A stretch of DNA of 26,830 nt from positions 1-26,830 of the forward strand of contig CALAWP010000046.1 of NCBI GenBank assembly GCA_937895345.1, in the 5' to 3' direction. Origin of the DNA: an uncultured Paenibacillus sp. GTDB taxonomy: Bacteria > Bacillota > Bacilli > Paenibacillales > Paenibacillaceae. The translations under genes were made by a program, and so were the position numbers. Below the pieces are notes generated by a model that was given only the letters and a program-made list of their open reading frames with translations, did no database searches and had not been told where the DNA came from. Position 1 is the stretch's first letter; each line of letters begins with the position of its first letter. Positions 8,481 through 16,712 of this stretch are shown piece after piece.

Positions 8481-9773
8481 ATGTCCATTATCGTTGACGT
8501 TTACGCACGCGAAGTGCTCGATTCCCGCGGGAATCCTACGGTAGAAGTTGAAGTATCCCTCGAATCCGGCGGCAAAGGCCGCGCCATCGTGCCATCCGGC
8601 GCGTCCACAGGCGCATACGAAGCCGTTGAGCTTCGCGACGGCGACAAATCCCGTTACCTCGGCAAAGGCGTAACGAAAGCCGTTGAAAATGTCAATACGA
8701 TTATCGCTCCGGAAATTATCGGTCTGGACGCGCTGGACCAAGTGGCGATTGACCGCAAAATGATCCAGCTCGACGGCACGCACAACAAAGGCAAGCTGGG
8801 CGCCAACGCGATTCTGGCCGTTTCCATGGCGGTTGCTCGCGCTGCCGCGGACGCGCTGGACGTTCCTTTGTATACTTACCTGGGCGGCTTCAACGCCAAA
8901 ACGCTGCCGGTTCCGATGATGAACATCATCAACGGCGGCGAGCATGCCGACAACAACATCGACGTGCAAGAGTTCATGATCCTGCCGGTTGGCGCGGAAA
9001 ACTTCAAAGAAGCGCTGCGCATCGGCGCGGAAATTTTCCACAACCTGAAAGCCGTTTTGCATGACAAAGGCCTGAACACGGCTGTCGGCGACGAAGGCGG
9101 CTTCGCTCCGAACCTGGGCTCCAACGAAGAGGCGATCACGACGATCATCTCCGCCATCGAGCGCGCCGGCTACAAGCCTGGTGAAGACGTATTCCTGGGC
9201 ATGGACGTCGCTTCCACCGAGTTCTACAAAGACGGCAAATACGTGCTGTCCGGCGAAGGCAAATCGTTCACGTCGGCCGAGTTCGTCGATCTGCTCGCTT
9301 CCTGGGTAGAGAAATATCCAATCATCTCGATCGAAGACGGCTGCTCCGAAGACGACTGGGAAGGCTGGAAGCTGCTGACCGACAAGCTGGGCGGCAAAGT
9401 TCAGCTCGTAGGCGACGACCTGTTCGTAACGAACACCGAGCGTCTGTCCGACGGCATCGAGAAGGGCGTAGGCAACTCCATCCTCGTGAAGGTGAACCAA
9501 ATCGGTACGCTGACGGAAACGTTCGACGCGATCGAAATGGCGAAACGCGCCGGTTACACGGCCGTTATCTCCCACCGTTCCGGCGAAAGCGAAGACAGCA
9601 CGATCGCCGATATCGCGGTTGCAACCAATGCCGGCCAAATCAAAACGGGCGCGCCTTCCCGTACGGACCGCGTAGCGAAGTACAACCAACTGCTCCGCAT
9701 CGAGGACCAGCTGGGCTCCACGGCTCAATACGGCGGCAAAGCGGCGTTCTACAACTTGAAAAGCTTCAAGTAA
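8481..9773 (+). CDS. eno: enolase
   Basis: Dehydrates 2-phosphoglycerate to phosphoenolpyruvate, magnesium-dependent; also a degradosome partner and sometimes surface-exposed in Firmicutes. The 430 residues match the family. Motifs are the N-terminal REVLDSRGNPTVEVEV, the flexible loop PSGASTGAYEA, GDEGGFAPNL, the metal-binding SIEDG and GDDLFVTN, and the signature ILVKVNQIGTLTET. The catalytic SHRSGESED and KTGAPSRTDR also appear. The start has AAAGGAG (8465-8471), 9 nt away. It is the last gene of the glycolytic operon and is followed by a terminator. Confidence 0.98.
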   Translation: MSIIVDVYAREVLDSRGNPTVEVEVSLESGGKGRAIVPSGASTGAYEAVELRDGDKSRYLGKGVTKAVENVNTIIAPEIIGLDALDQVAIDRKMIQLDGTHNKGKLGANAILAVSMAVARAAADALDVPLYTYLGGFNAKTLPVPMMNIINGGEHADNNIDVQEFMILPVGAENFKEALRIGAEIFHNLKAVLHDKGLNTAVGDEGGFAPNLGSNEEAITTIISAIERAGYKPGEDVFLGMDVASTEFYKDGKYVLSGEGKSFTSAEFVDLLASWVEKYPIISIEDGCSEDDWEGWKLLTDKLGGKVQLVGDDLFVTNTERLSDGIEKGVGNSILVKVNQIGTLTETFDAIEMAKRAGYTAVISHRSGESEDSTIADIAVATNAGQIKTGAPSRTDRVAKYNQLLRIEDQLGSTAQYGGKAAFYNLKSFK

Positions 9774-9788
9774 TTTTAAGTGATGCGG

Positions 9789-9822
9789 AAGAGCATGTCC
9801 TCCTGGGGCATGCTCTTTTTTT
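9789..9822 (+). terminator. Rho-independent terminator after eno
   Basis: AAGAGCATG (9789-9797) pairs with CATGCTCTT (9809-9817), the stem extended inward by T-G, C-G and C-G pairs, and a 7-T run (9816-9822). It ends the glycolytic operon. Confidence 0.93.
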
Positions 9823-9857
9823 GCGGCGTTCGGGCGGGGCGGAGTAGTTGAGGTACT

Positions 9858-10344
9858 GTAAGGTCGTGCGTGAACTTGGAGAGCGGCAAATGAGCTGAAG
9901 CGGCATTTTTAAGTACGTGCGCGACCTTAGAGTGAGTAAATTTGAAGTTGCAGGGTGCAGTAAGGTCGTGCGTGAACTTGGAGAGCGGCAAATGGGCTGA
10001 AGCGGCATCTGTAAGTACGTGCGCGACCTTAGAGTGAGTAAATTGAAGTTGAAGGGTACCGTAAGGTCGTGCGTGAACTTGGAGAGCGGCAAATGAGCAG
10101 AAACGGCATCTGTAAGTGCGTGCGCGACCTTGGAATGAGTAAATTTGGCGTTGAAGGGTGCTGTAAGGTCGTGCGTGAACTTGGAGAGCGGGAAGTGGGC
10201 TGGGGCGGCATCTGTAAGTACGTACGTGACCTTGGAGTGAGTAAATTTGGAGTTGCAGGGTGCAGTAAGGTCATGCGTGAACTTGGAGAGCGGGAAGTGG
10301 GCTGGGGCAGCATCTGTAAGTACGTACGCGACCTTGGAGCGAGG
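9858..10344. repeat. tandem repeat array: five 102-bp units, each two related 51-bp halves
   Basis: Units begin at 9858, 9960, 10061, 10163 and 10265; the second has lost one T and the last is cut short. Every half begins GTAAG or a close variant, and the two halves align over CGTGCG-GA-CTT-GAG, so the array is about ten diverged 51-bp repeats. Within each unit AAGGTCGTGC and GTGCGCGACCTT are near inverted repeats that could fold into an arm-and-loop. Both strands have stop-free stretches because 51 is a multiple of 3, but no RBS fits and units 1 and 2 contain in-frame stops, so I do not call a gene. This fills most of the 793-nt gap between eno and the LacI gene. Confidence 0.93.
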
Positions 10345-10362
10345 GGGAAAATAAATTTGGTA

Positions 10363-10391
10363 TTGACGAATGTTTGAAAGCGCTATATAGT
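10363..10391 (+). promoter_or_regulatory. sigma-A promoter of the LacI-family gene
   Basis: TTGACG (10363-10368), 17 nt, TATAGT (10386-10391). A cre-like site fills the spacer and a LacI-type operator covers the expected start point. The leader is about 170 nt. Confidence 0.8.
10374..10388 (+). promoter_or_regulatory. putative cre site (CcpA)
   Basis: TTGAAAGCGCTATAT fits the cre consensus WTGNAANCGNWNNCW except for A in place of the last C. It lies between -35 and -10, where CcpA binding would block transcription. Confidence 0.55.
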
Positions 10392-10394
10392 TGA

Positions 10395-10411
10395 GTTAAA
10401 TCGTTTTAAAT
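10395..10411 (-). promoter_or_regulatory. LacI-family operator, site 1 (lacI promoter)
   Basis: The minus strand reads ATTTAAAACGATTTAAC. Sixteen of 17 bases match the site before the transporter operon at 11727. It starts 4 nt after the -10, over the transcription start, which fits autorepression. Confidence 0.8.
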
Positions 10412-10429
10412 CTTCTTTTCGATTCAAAA

Positions 10430-10443
10430 TTAAAACGTTTAAA
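10430..10443 (+). promoter_or_regulatory. LacI-family operator, site 2 (lacI leader)
   Basis: TTAAAACGTTTAAA is near-palindromic with a central CG and resembles sites 1 and 3. It is centred 33-34 bp from site 1, about three helical turns. Confidence 0.6.
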
Positions 10444-10566
10444 TAACGTAGGTTGGAACTATTATAAGCAGCGTTGAGCTTTTGAACCCATTGATTATGT
10501 ATTCTCTTGCAATCGGCAATGGATCATCTGCCTTAAACGGTATACGAAAGGAGGCAAGCGACCGTT

Positions 10567-11598
10567 GTGAAAAAGGATAATATCACGCTGAAAGATATAG
10601 CCCGGCTGGCGGGCGTTTCCACGGCGACGGTCTCGCTGGCTTTGGCGGGAGACCCGCGGGTGAACCTAAAGACACGGAAGCGCGTTGAGGAGATCGCGGC
10701 CAGCTTGAACTACGTGCCGAATGAAATCGGCCGAAGCCTGCGGGCCAAGCGAGCCGAAACCGTCGCGCTTATCTTCCCGAATACGCCGCATAACGCGTTC
10801 GGTCATCCTTACTTCGTCGAACTGTTGGAAGGCGTGACGGAGGTGCTCATCCAAAGCGGCTATCATCTGATGCTGTCCGTTTCGCCTTCGGAGACGGAGG
10901 AAGAGGCCTCCTACAATAAAATTGTCCGCAACCGAAGGGCCGACGGCATCATTTTGTGGCCGGCCTCGATCAAGGATCGCAATATTATGCAAATTATCGA
11001 TTCCGGATTTCCGCTCGTTTATTTGGGCAAATGGCATCAGGACGATGTCATGACGGTGGAAAGGGACGATATCGGCGGTGCGTATGCCGCCACGGAGCAT
11101 TTGATCAAGCTTGGCAGGCGCAGAATCGTTCATATTAGCGGTCCCCTGGATTATCAGGTCAGCATTGACCGGTTTGAAGGCTACAAGAAAGCGCTGCAGG
11201 ACTACGGGCTGCCTTACGAGCCGGAGCTGCTGATCGAATCGGACTTTACGAAAGAGGGCGGCATTCATGCCGTGCGCCGTTTGACCCAAAAGGCGGTACA
11301 ATTCGATGCCGTGTTTGCGGCCAATGACCGCATGGCGATCGGAGCCATGAGGGAGCTTCGCAACGGCGGCAGATCCATCCCCGGCGACGTGGCCGTCGTC
11401 GGCTGCGACAATATCGAATTGGGCGGAGAGATCGAACCTTCTCTGACGACGGTATATCAGCCGATGAGAGAAATCGGCAGACAAGCCGCCGACAAGATTG
11501 CCGCCGCCTTGTCCGGCCAGACCATCGATCCGCTGCAGTCGGTGCTGCCCTCCACGCTGATCGTTCGGGAGTCTTGCGGGGCCGGAGCCGAAACATAG
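10567..11598 (+). CDS. LacI-family transcriptional regulator
   Basis: Sugar-responsive DNA-binding repressor of 343 residues. The N-terminal helix-turn-helix spans about residues 8-27 (LKDIARLAGVSTATVSLALAG), followed by the hinge NYVPNEIGRSLR. The rest is a periplasmic-binding-protein-like effector domain, with FAANDRMAIGAMRELRNGG and VVGCDNIEL typical of the family. The start is GTG, with AAAGGAGG (10547-10554) 12 nt upstream. Operators of one sequence occur at its own promoter and before the downstream transporter-arabinofuranosidase operon, so it most likely represses both and responds to arabinose or an arabino-oligosaccharide. The effector is inferred from context. Confidence 0.93.
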   Translation: MKKDNITLKDIARLAGVSTATVSLALAGDPRVNLKTRKRVEEIAASLNYVPNEIGRSLRAKRAETVALIFPNTPHNAFGHPYFVELLEGVTEVLIQSGYHLMLSVSPSETEEEASYNKIVRNRRADGIILWPASIKDRNIMQIIDSGFPLVYLGKWHQDDVMTVERDDIGGAYAATEHLIKLGRRRIVHISGPLDYQVSIDRFEGYKKALQDYGLPYEPELLIESDFTKEGGIHAVRRLTQKAVQFDAVFAANDRMAIGAMRELRNGGRSIPGDVAVVGCDNIELGGEIEPSLTTVYQPMREIGRQAADKIAAALSGQTIDPLQSVLPSTLIVRESCGAGAET

Positions 11599-11663
11599 AG
11601 CTGCGGGTGCAAACTGTATGTTGAAAGACTAGTAGTCAAAAATGCGGCCCCTAAATGCAAGCT

Positions 11664-11718
11664 AAAATGCTGGTTTTTCGTTGTTGCCATAAGGAAGCGC
11701 GAAACAGCATTTTATTTT
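11664..11718 (+). terminator. possible terminator after the LacI gene
   Basis: AAAATGCTG (11664-11672) pairs with CAGCATTTT (11705-11713), followed by ATTTT. The stem is only 9 bp and the loop is long, so it is weak. It lies in the 307-nt gap 11599-11905, which otherwise holds only the operator below and an untranslated leader. Confidence 0.4.
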
Positions 11719-11726
11719 CCACCTAG

Positions 11727-11744
11727 ATTTAAAACGATTTAAAC
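11727..11744 (+). promoter_or_regulatory. LacI-family operator, site 3 (transporter operon)
   Basis: ATTTAAAACGATTTAAAC, the same sequence as site 1 in opposite orientation. It lies 162 nt before the solute-binding protein gene. No convincing -35/-10 was found around it. From 11745 to 11905 I see only leader sequence; short GTG/ATG reading frames there have no proper RBS. Confidence 0.8.
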
Positions 11745-11905
11745 GTATTGAATACCTTCGAAACTTCGTCGGGGAGGTGAGCGCACGCAAAAAATTTAAT
11801 GAGGCTAACGATTTGGGGTGCGTGCCATCCAAAACTTCATGGACAGACCGAAAGTTCGGCAAGCTAAGGAAAGACACTTTTTTCAGTTCAGGGGGATGAT
11901 GGAAG

Positions 11906-13219
11906 ATGAGAACGGCAAATCGAAGCAAGCAAGCTCGAATGATCATCGGAACGATACTCGCCATGGCGATGCTGCTCATGAGCGCATGCGGCAGCTCGGG
12001 CAATGCGAACGGCGGCAAGAACGGAGATTCGCAGGGCGGAGCCGAAGGGAAAGTGACGTTAACGTTCTGGAACGGGTTTACCGGGGCAGACGGCGAGCTG
12101 CTGAAGCAAATCGTGGACGAATACAACATGGCTAACGCGGATAAGGTCGAGATCAAGATGGACGTCATGCCGTGGGATCAGTTGAATCAGAAGCTGCCGC
12201 CGGCGATCGCCACCAACACGGCGCCGGGCTTGACCGCAATCATCGGCGGATCGGCCGTTCCGTACATTCAGAACGGCTCGTTCATCGATCTGAGCGGTTA
12301 CTTTGAAGCGACGGGCGCAAGAGAAGATCAGTTTACGAGCGGCGCGCTGGAGCTGGGTGCCAAGGACGGGAAGCCGTATTTGCTTCCGATGCAGATGAAC
12401 GGCCTGTACCTGTTCTGGAACAAAGACCTGTTCCGGGAAGCGGGACTCGATCCGGAGAAGGCACCTCAGACGCTCGAGGAGCTTGCCGCTTACGCAGAGA
12501 AGCTGACCGATCCTTCCAAGAACCAATACGGCTTCGGCATTCCGGTATCCGGCGCGCCTGCGTATTACGCTTCGCTTATTATCGGCAACGGCGGAGACGT
12601 TGTCGATCTGGAGAACAAACAATCCGTGCTGAACTCGGAAGCCAACGCGGCCACATTCCAATGGATTCAGGAGCTCGTAGCCGTCAAGAAAGTGAGCCCG
12701 AAAGGGGCTGCCGGAGCGGATTTCGAAAAAATGATGATGAGCGGCCAGCTCGGCATGTATATTAACGGTCCATGGATGGCGCCGGGCTTGAAAAACAGCG
12801 GCATCGACTTCGGGATCGCGCTTCCGCCGAAAGGCTCGGCAACGCAATATACCGAGCTCGGCGGCATCGGCTTCGCCATTCCGGAGGGGACGCCGGAGGA
12901 CGTTCAGAAGGCAGCCTTCGATTTTATCCATTATTGGAACTCGCCGGAGATCAGCACGAAGTGGTCGCTGGCCAACGGCTTTCCTCCTTACTTGAAAGAA
13001 GTGACGGAAGATCCGGACATTCAGCAGGATCCGCTCATTTCGGCCATGGCCAACATGGGCGATGCCGCCAAGCCGTTCTTGCCGGGCTTGATGAGCGCGG
13101 ACCGCATCAATAACGAAGTGCTTCTTACGCTGATCGAAGCGGTGCAGAACGGTCAGGATGTGCAAGCGGCGCTCAAGCGGGCGTCCGACGAAATCGACGC
13201 CTTGCTGAAAAACGAATAG
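11906..13219 (+). CDS. ABC transporter sugar-binding lipoprotein
   Basis: Extracellular solute-binding protein (family 1) of a carbohydrate ABC importer, anchored by a lipid. The 437-residue product starts with a basic N-terminus, a hydrophobic stretch at residues 12-24 and the lipobox MSAC with Cys28, then a Gly/Asn/Ser-rich linker to residue 48. The mature domain begins VTLTFWNGFTG and contains PYLLPMQMNGLYLFWNKDLF and the late GMYINGPWM segment typical of MalE/AraN/MsmE-like proteins. The RBS is GGGGG at 11891-11895. It heads an operon with two permeases and a GH51 enzyme, so arabino-oligosaccharides are the probable ligand; this specificity is inference. No ATPase gene is nearby. Confidence 0.93.
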   Translation: MRTANRSKQARMIIGTILAMAMLLMSACGSSGNANGGKNGDSQGGAEGKVTLTFWNGFTGADGELLKQIVDEYNMANADKVEIKMDVMPWDQLNQKLPPAIATNTAPGLTAIIGGSAVPYIQNGSFIDLSGYFEATGAREDQFTSGALELGAKDGKPYLLPMQMNGLYLFWNKDLFREAGLDPEKAPQTLEELAAYAEKLTDPSKNQYGFGIPVSGAPAYYASLIIGNGGDVVDLENKQSVLNSEANAATFQWIQELVAVKKVSPKGAAGADFEKMMMSGQLGMYINGPWMAPGLKNSGIDFGIALPPKGSATQYTELGGIGFAIPEGTPEDVQKAAFDFIHYWNSPEISTKWSLANGFPPYLKEVTEDPDIQQDPLISAMANMGDAAKPFLPGLMSADRINNEVLLTLIEAVQNGQDVQAALKRASDEIDALLKNE

Positions 13220-13226
13220 AATGGAA

Positions 13227-13257
13227 GGGCTGGCGGCCGACCATAAGCCGGCAGCCC
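13227..13257 (+). other. hairpin between binding protein and first permease
   Basis: GGGCTG (13227-13232) pairs with CAGCCC (13252-13257), one G-G mismatch, then CGGC with GCCG around a 9-nt loop. Hairpins here in other sugar ABC operons keep binding-protein mRNA at higher levels than permease mRNA. The lack of a T-run fits that role. Confidence 0.6.
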
Positions 13258-13283
13258 TCCCAACGGACGAACGGGTGGTGACT

Positions 13284-14183
13284 ATGACGAAAAGCATTTT
13301 TCGATATTTTAATAAACCGGAGAGAGCGGCTTACTTGTTCGTGCTGCCGGCCATCGTCGTTCTGACGCTGTTTACGCTCGTTCCGCTCGTATCGACGCTG
13401 GTCATCAGCCTGCTGCGGATGGACGTATTTCTGAAAGGGGCCGACTTTATCGGCCTCGACCATTACGGCAGACTGCTGCAGGACGGCAAGTTCTGGAACG
13501 CGCTGTATAATACGGGACTGTTTGCAGTAATCGAAGTGCCGCTGCAAATCGGGCTGTCCTTGCTCATCGCGGCCTGCGTTTCCCGTAACACGCGGCTGCG
13601 CAAGTTTATACGGTCGGCATTGTTTCTGCCGTCGGTATGCTCGCTTACGGCCATCGGCATTATGTGGTCCTTCCTGCTCGATCCGCAGACGGGGCTTTAC
13701 CCGCATTATTTGGCCGAAATCGGCTTGCCCCGCCTGGGATTTTTGCGCGATCCGAACCTGGCGATGCCTTCGATCATTCTGATGACGGTATGGAAAAGCT
13801 TCGGTTATACGATGATCATTCTGGTGGCGGCGATGCAGACGATTCCGGAATCCCATTACGAGGCGGCCCAATTGGACGGTGCGGGCAAGGCGAGACAGTT
13901 TCTCAGCATCACGCTGCCCGGCATCGTCCCGGCGCTCGGCTTCAGCGTCATTACGGCGCTCATTGCCGCGCTGCAAGTGTTCGACCAAATTTTTGTCACC
14001 ACGCAAGGGGGGCCGCTGGACAAGACCGAAACGATGGTGACGTACATTTACAGCACCGGCTTTCGCACGGCGCCTTATGACCTGGGCTACGCCTCCGCCA
14101 TTTCGGTTGTGTTGTTCGTCATGATTATGGCCGTGACCCTGTCGGTCAACCGGTATTTCCTGAACAAGGAATCGGACGGTTAG
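13284..14183 (+). CDS. sugar ABC transporter permease (MalF/AraP-like)
   Basis: Inner-membrane channel subunit of a carbohydrate ABC importer, about 299 residues with six expected membrane segments, the first at residues 16-43 (AYLFVLPAIVVL...). The cytoplasmic EAA loop that contacts the ATPase is visible at about 193-212 (EAAQLDGAGKARQFLSITLP). I place the start at 13284 because it gives the usual short N-terminus MTKSIFRYF; GGGTGG lies closely upstream. An in-frame ATG at 13221 has no RBS, lies 1 nt after the previous stop and would translate through the intergenic hairpin. GTG codons at 13275 and 13278 are other possible starts. The stop overlaps the RBS of the next permease. Confidence 0.9.
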   Translation: MTKSIFRYFNKPERAAYLFVLPAIVVLTLFTLVPLVSTLVISLLRMDVFLKGADFIGLDHYGRLLQDGKFWNALYNTGLFAVIEVPLQIGLSLLIAACVSRNTRLRKFIRSALFLPSVCSLTAIGIMWSFLLDPQTGLYPHYLAEIGLPRLGFLRDPNLAMPSIILMTVWKSFGYTMIILVAAMQTIPESHYEAAQLDGAGKARQFLSITLPGIVPALGFSVITALIAALQVFDQIFVTTQGGPLDKTETMVTYIYSTGFRTAPYDLGYASAISVVLFVMIMAVTLSVNRYFLNKESDG

Positions 14184-14196
14184 GAGGCGGTATGAA

Positions 14197-15021
14197 ATGA
14201 GCTATAGATTTTCGATAGGCAAAATGATCGGCGGCTTGCTGGCTTTGGCGCTGCTGCTGGTCGTGCTTCATCCTTTTTTGTGGATTCTCTTGTCGTCCTT
14301 TAAATTCGAACGGGATTTGATCAAGTTTCCGCCGACGTTTTTTGCGGGCGGCTATACATTGTCCTCGTTTCTGACGGTATGGGACCGCATCCCGCTGCTT
14401 GATTTTTTCCGCAACACCGTTATTTTCGCCGGAGGCGTTACCGTTTTGTCGGTCTTTTTCGATTCCATGGCCGGCTATGCGTTTGCCCGCATCCGGTTTA
14501 AGGGGAGCAAGCTGCTGTTTACGGTCATTCTCATTACGATGATGATTCCGTTCCAGGTGCTGATGATCCCGTTGTTCGTTCAGGTGTATAAGCTGGGCAT
14601 GCTCGATACGTATTGGGGGCTCATTATTCCAAGGGCGGCCAGCGCATTCGGCATATTTATGATGCGCTCGTTTTTTGTCGGGCTGCCGAAGGATCTGGAG
14701 GAATCCGGACGAATCGACGGCTTGAGCGAGTTCCGCATTTATTGGAGCATTATGCTTCCGTTGTGCAAGTCCGCGATGGCGGCACTCGGTATCTTTTTGC
14801 TGATGAACAACTGGAATGACTTGATTTATCCGTTGATGCTCACGAGCTCGGCCGGCATGCGGACGCTGTCCGCGGGATTGGCGATGTTCGTCGGGCAGCG
14901 AACGATCGAATACGGGCCGACACTGGCCGCCGCCGTGCTGTCGCTGGCTCCGCTGGTCGTTGTCTATTTATTCGCCCAGAAGTATTTTGTCCAAGGCATT
15001 GCCGCATCCGGCTTGAAGTGA
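14197..15021 (+). CDS. sugar ABC transporter permease (MalG/AraQ-like)
   Basis: Second membrane channel subunit, 274 residues. The first membrane segment lies at about residues 11-33, and others follow in a MalG-type pattern (VIFAGGVTVLSVFFDSMAGYAFARIRF, then TMMIPFQVLMIPLFV). The EAA-type loop is at about 167-189 (LEESGRIDGLSEFRIYWSI...). The start ATG has AGGAGG (14182-14187) 9 nt upstream, which overlaps the stop of the first permease, so translation is probably coupled. With the binding protein it forms an importer without its own ATPase; a housekeeping MsmX-like ATPase encoded elsewhere is the usual solution in Firmicutes. Confidence 0.93.
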   Translation: MSYRFSIGKMIGGLLALALLLVVLHPFLWILLSSFKFERDLIKFPPTFFAGGYTLSSFLTVWDRIPLLDFFRNTVIFAGGVTVLSVFFDSMAGYAFARIRFKGSKLLFTVILITMMIPFQVLMIPLFVQVYKLGMLDTYWGLIIPRAASAFGIFMMRSFFVGLPKDLEESGRIDGLSEFRIYWSIMLPLCKSAMAALGIFLLMNNWNDLIYPLMLTSSAGMRTLSAGLAMFVGQRTIEYGPTLAAAVLSLAPLVVVYLFAQKYFVQGIAASGLK

Positions 15022-15084
15022 CGTTAGCAAGCAACAGAGAGACTGCCGCTTACGCACAGGCAGCATTCGGGAGGAGAAACCGCC

Positions 15085-16584
15085 ATGAAAACCGCAACGA
15101 TACAAGTCAACAAGAGTTATAAAATCGGAAAAATAAGCGACCGGATGTTCGGCTCTTTCGTCGAGCATATGGGGAGCGTTGTCTATAACGGGATTTACGA
15201 GCCGGGTCACCCGACCGCGGACGGAAGAGGCTTCCGGCAGGACGTACTGGAACTGGTGAAGGAGCTTCAGCTGTCGGTCGTCCGTTATCCGGGGGGGAAC
15301 TTTACGTCCGGCTATCATTGGGAAGACGGCATCGGACCGAAGGAAAGCCGGCCGGTTCGCGTTGACCCCGCCTGGCGCCAAATCGAGCCGAACACGTTCG
15401 GGCTGAACGAATTTATGGAGTGGACGCGCGAAATCGGAGCCGATCCGATTATGACCGTCAACCTCGGAACAAGAGGCATCGAAGAGGCCAAGGATATGCT
15501 GGAATATTGCAACTTCGAAGGCGGCACGACGTGGAGCGAGCTGCGCAAGTCGCACGGGATCCGGCAGCCTTACGGCATCAAGACGTGGTGTCTCGGCAAC
15601 GAGCTGGACGGAGAGTGGCAGATTGCCCGCAAGACGGCGGCGCAATACGGCCAGCTGGCGCTTGAAACGGCGAAGGTGATGAAGTGGGTCGATCCGAGCA
15701 TTGAGCTGGTTGCCGTTGGCAGCTCCGCCCGCCATATGTCCACGTTCCCGGAATGGGACCGGATCGTGCTGGAGCATACGTACGACCATGCGGACATGCT
15801 GTCGCTCCATCATTACATCGGCAAACGGGAAAATGACACGCCGACCTACCTCGCCATGCCGATGGAGATGGAACGCCAGATCGAGGAAGTGATCGCGGCT
15901 TGCGACTACGTGCGCGGCTTGAAACGGAGCAATAAAGTGATGTACTTGTCGTTTGACGAGTGGAACGTATGGCGCGAGCCGGACATCGAATATACGCCAT
16001 GGCAGATCGGCTGCCCGTACGACTGGGTGAAGTTCCATATGGAGGATGCGCTTGTCTTCGGTTCGGCTATGCTGACGCTCTTGCGCCGGGCGGACCGGAT
16101 CAAGATCGCCTGCCAATCGCTGCTCGTCAACACGATTCCGATGATCTTGACCGAGAAGGGCGGCAAGGCTTGGCGCAATCCGACGTTCTACCCGTTTCTG
16201 CACGTTTCCCGTTACGGCCGGGGCGAAGTGCTGCAAAGCCTCGTCGAAACGCCGAAATACGATACGGCGAAATATACTGACGTGCCGGTCGTCGATCCGG
16301 TGGCGGTCTATAACGAAGAAACGGACGAGCTGACCTTCTTTGCGGTGAACCGCGGCGCCGAAGCGGCTCTGCTGAAGCTGGACATTCGCGATTTCACAGG
16401 TTACGCCTTCCGCGAGCATATCGTGCTGAAGCACGACCGGCTGAACGCGGTGAATACGTCGGACAACCCGTACGAGGTGAAGCCGCAAGCCGGCTCCGGC
16501 GAGACCGTGGACGGCGGACGGGCGGAAGCGGTGCTCGATCCGTACTCCTGGAACGTCATTCGATTTCAATTGAACCGTTCCTGA
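15085..16584 (+). CDS. abfA: alpha-L-arabinofuranosidase, GH51
   Basis: Retaining glycosidase that releases arabinofuranose from arabino- or arabinoxylo-oligosaccharides. The 499 residues have no signal peptide, so it acts in the cytoplasm on imported oligomers. The catalytic acid/base is Glu173 in CLGNELDGEW and the nucleophile Glu292 in LSFDEWNVW. Also typical are FGSFVEHMG, RYPGGNF and MTVNLGTRG. A C-terminal beta-sandwich runs from about residue 380. Length and motifs match B. subtilis AbfA closely. The start has GGGAGGAG (15069-15076) 8 nt upstream. It closes the transporter operon, 63 nt after the second permease and just before a terminator, which sets the likely substrate of the whole module. 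Confidence 0.96.
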   Translation: MKTATIQVNKSYKIGKISDRMFGSFVEHMGSVVYNGIYEPGHPTADGRGFRQDVLELVKELQLSVVRYPGGNFTSGYHWEDGIGPKESRPVRVDPAWRQIEPNTFGLNEFMEWTREIGADPIMTVNLGTRGIEEAKDMLEYCNFEGGTTWSELRKSHGIRQPYGIKTWCLGNELDGEWQIARKTAAQYGQLALETAKVMKWVDPSIELVAVGSSARHMSTFPEWDRIVLEHTYDHADMLSLHHYIGKRENDTPTYLAMPMEMERQIEEVIAACDYVRGLKRSNKVMYLSFDEWNVWREPDIEYTPWQIGCPYDWVKFHMEDALVFGSAMLTLLRRADRIKIACQSLLVNTIPMILTEKGGKAWRNPTFYPFLHVSRYGRGEVLQSLVETPKYDTAKYTDVPVVDPVAVYNEETDELTFFAVNRGAEAALLKLDIRDFTGYAFREHIVLKHDRLNAVNTSDNPYEVKPQAGSGETVDGGRAEAVLDPYSWNVIRFQLNRS

Positions 16585-16596
16585 CAGAGATCCCAT

Positions 16597-16647
16597 CCCC
16601 CGCAGGCCGTCGGACGTATGTCCGGTGAACCTGCGGGGGGTGTTTTT
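16597..16647 (+). terminator. Rho-independent terminator of the arabinose module
   Basis: CCCCCGCAGG (16597-16606) pairs with CCTGCGGGGG (16630-16639), with an inner CGGAC/GTCCG hairpin, followed by TGTTTTT. It ends the transporter-GH51 operon. Confidence 0.9.
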
Positions 16648-16712
16648 GGGTTGGGGATCGGAAAAGGGCATCGGCAGCGATTCGCGCTTGCCCCGGGCAC
16701 GGTTCGCGGGCT

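Noticed and set aside
10069..10377. Open frame of 102 codons in the tandem repeat (34-residue repeated peptide)
   Set aside because: It has no RBS, units 1 and 2 contain stops in this frame, and the open frames arise because the unit length is divisible by 3.
11777..11899. 40-codon GTG leader frame before the binding-protein gene
   Set aside because: The Shine-Dalgarno-like GGGGAG touches the start codon, leaving no spacing, and the peptide has no regulatory pattern.
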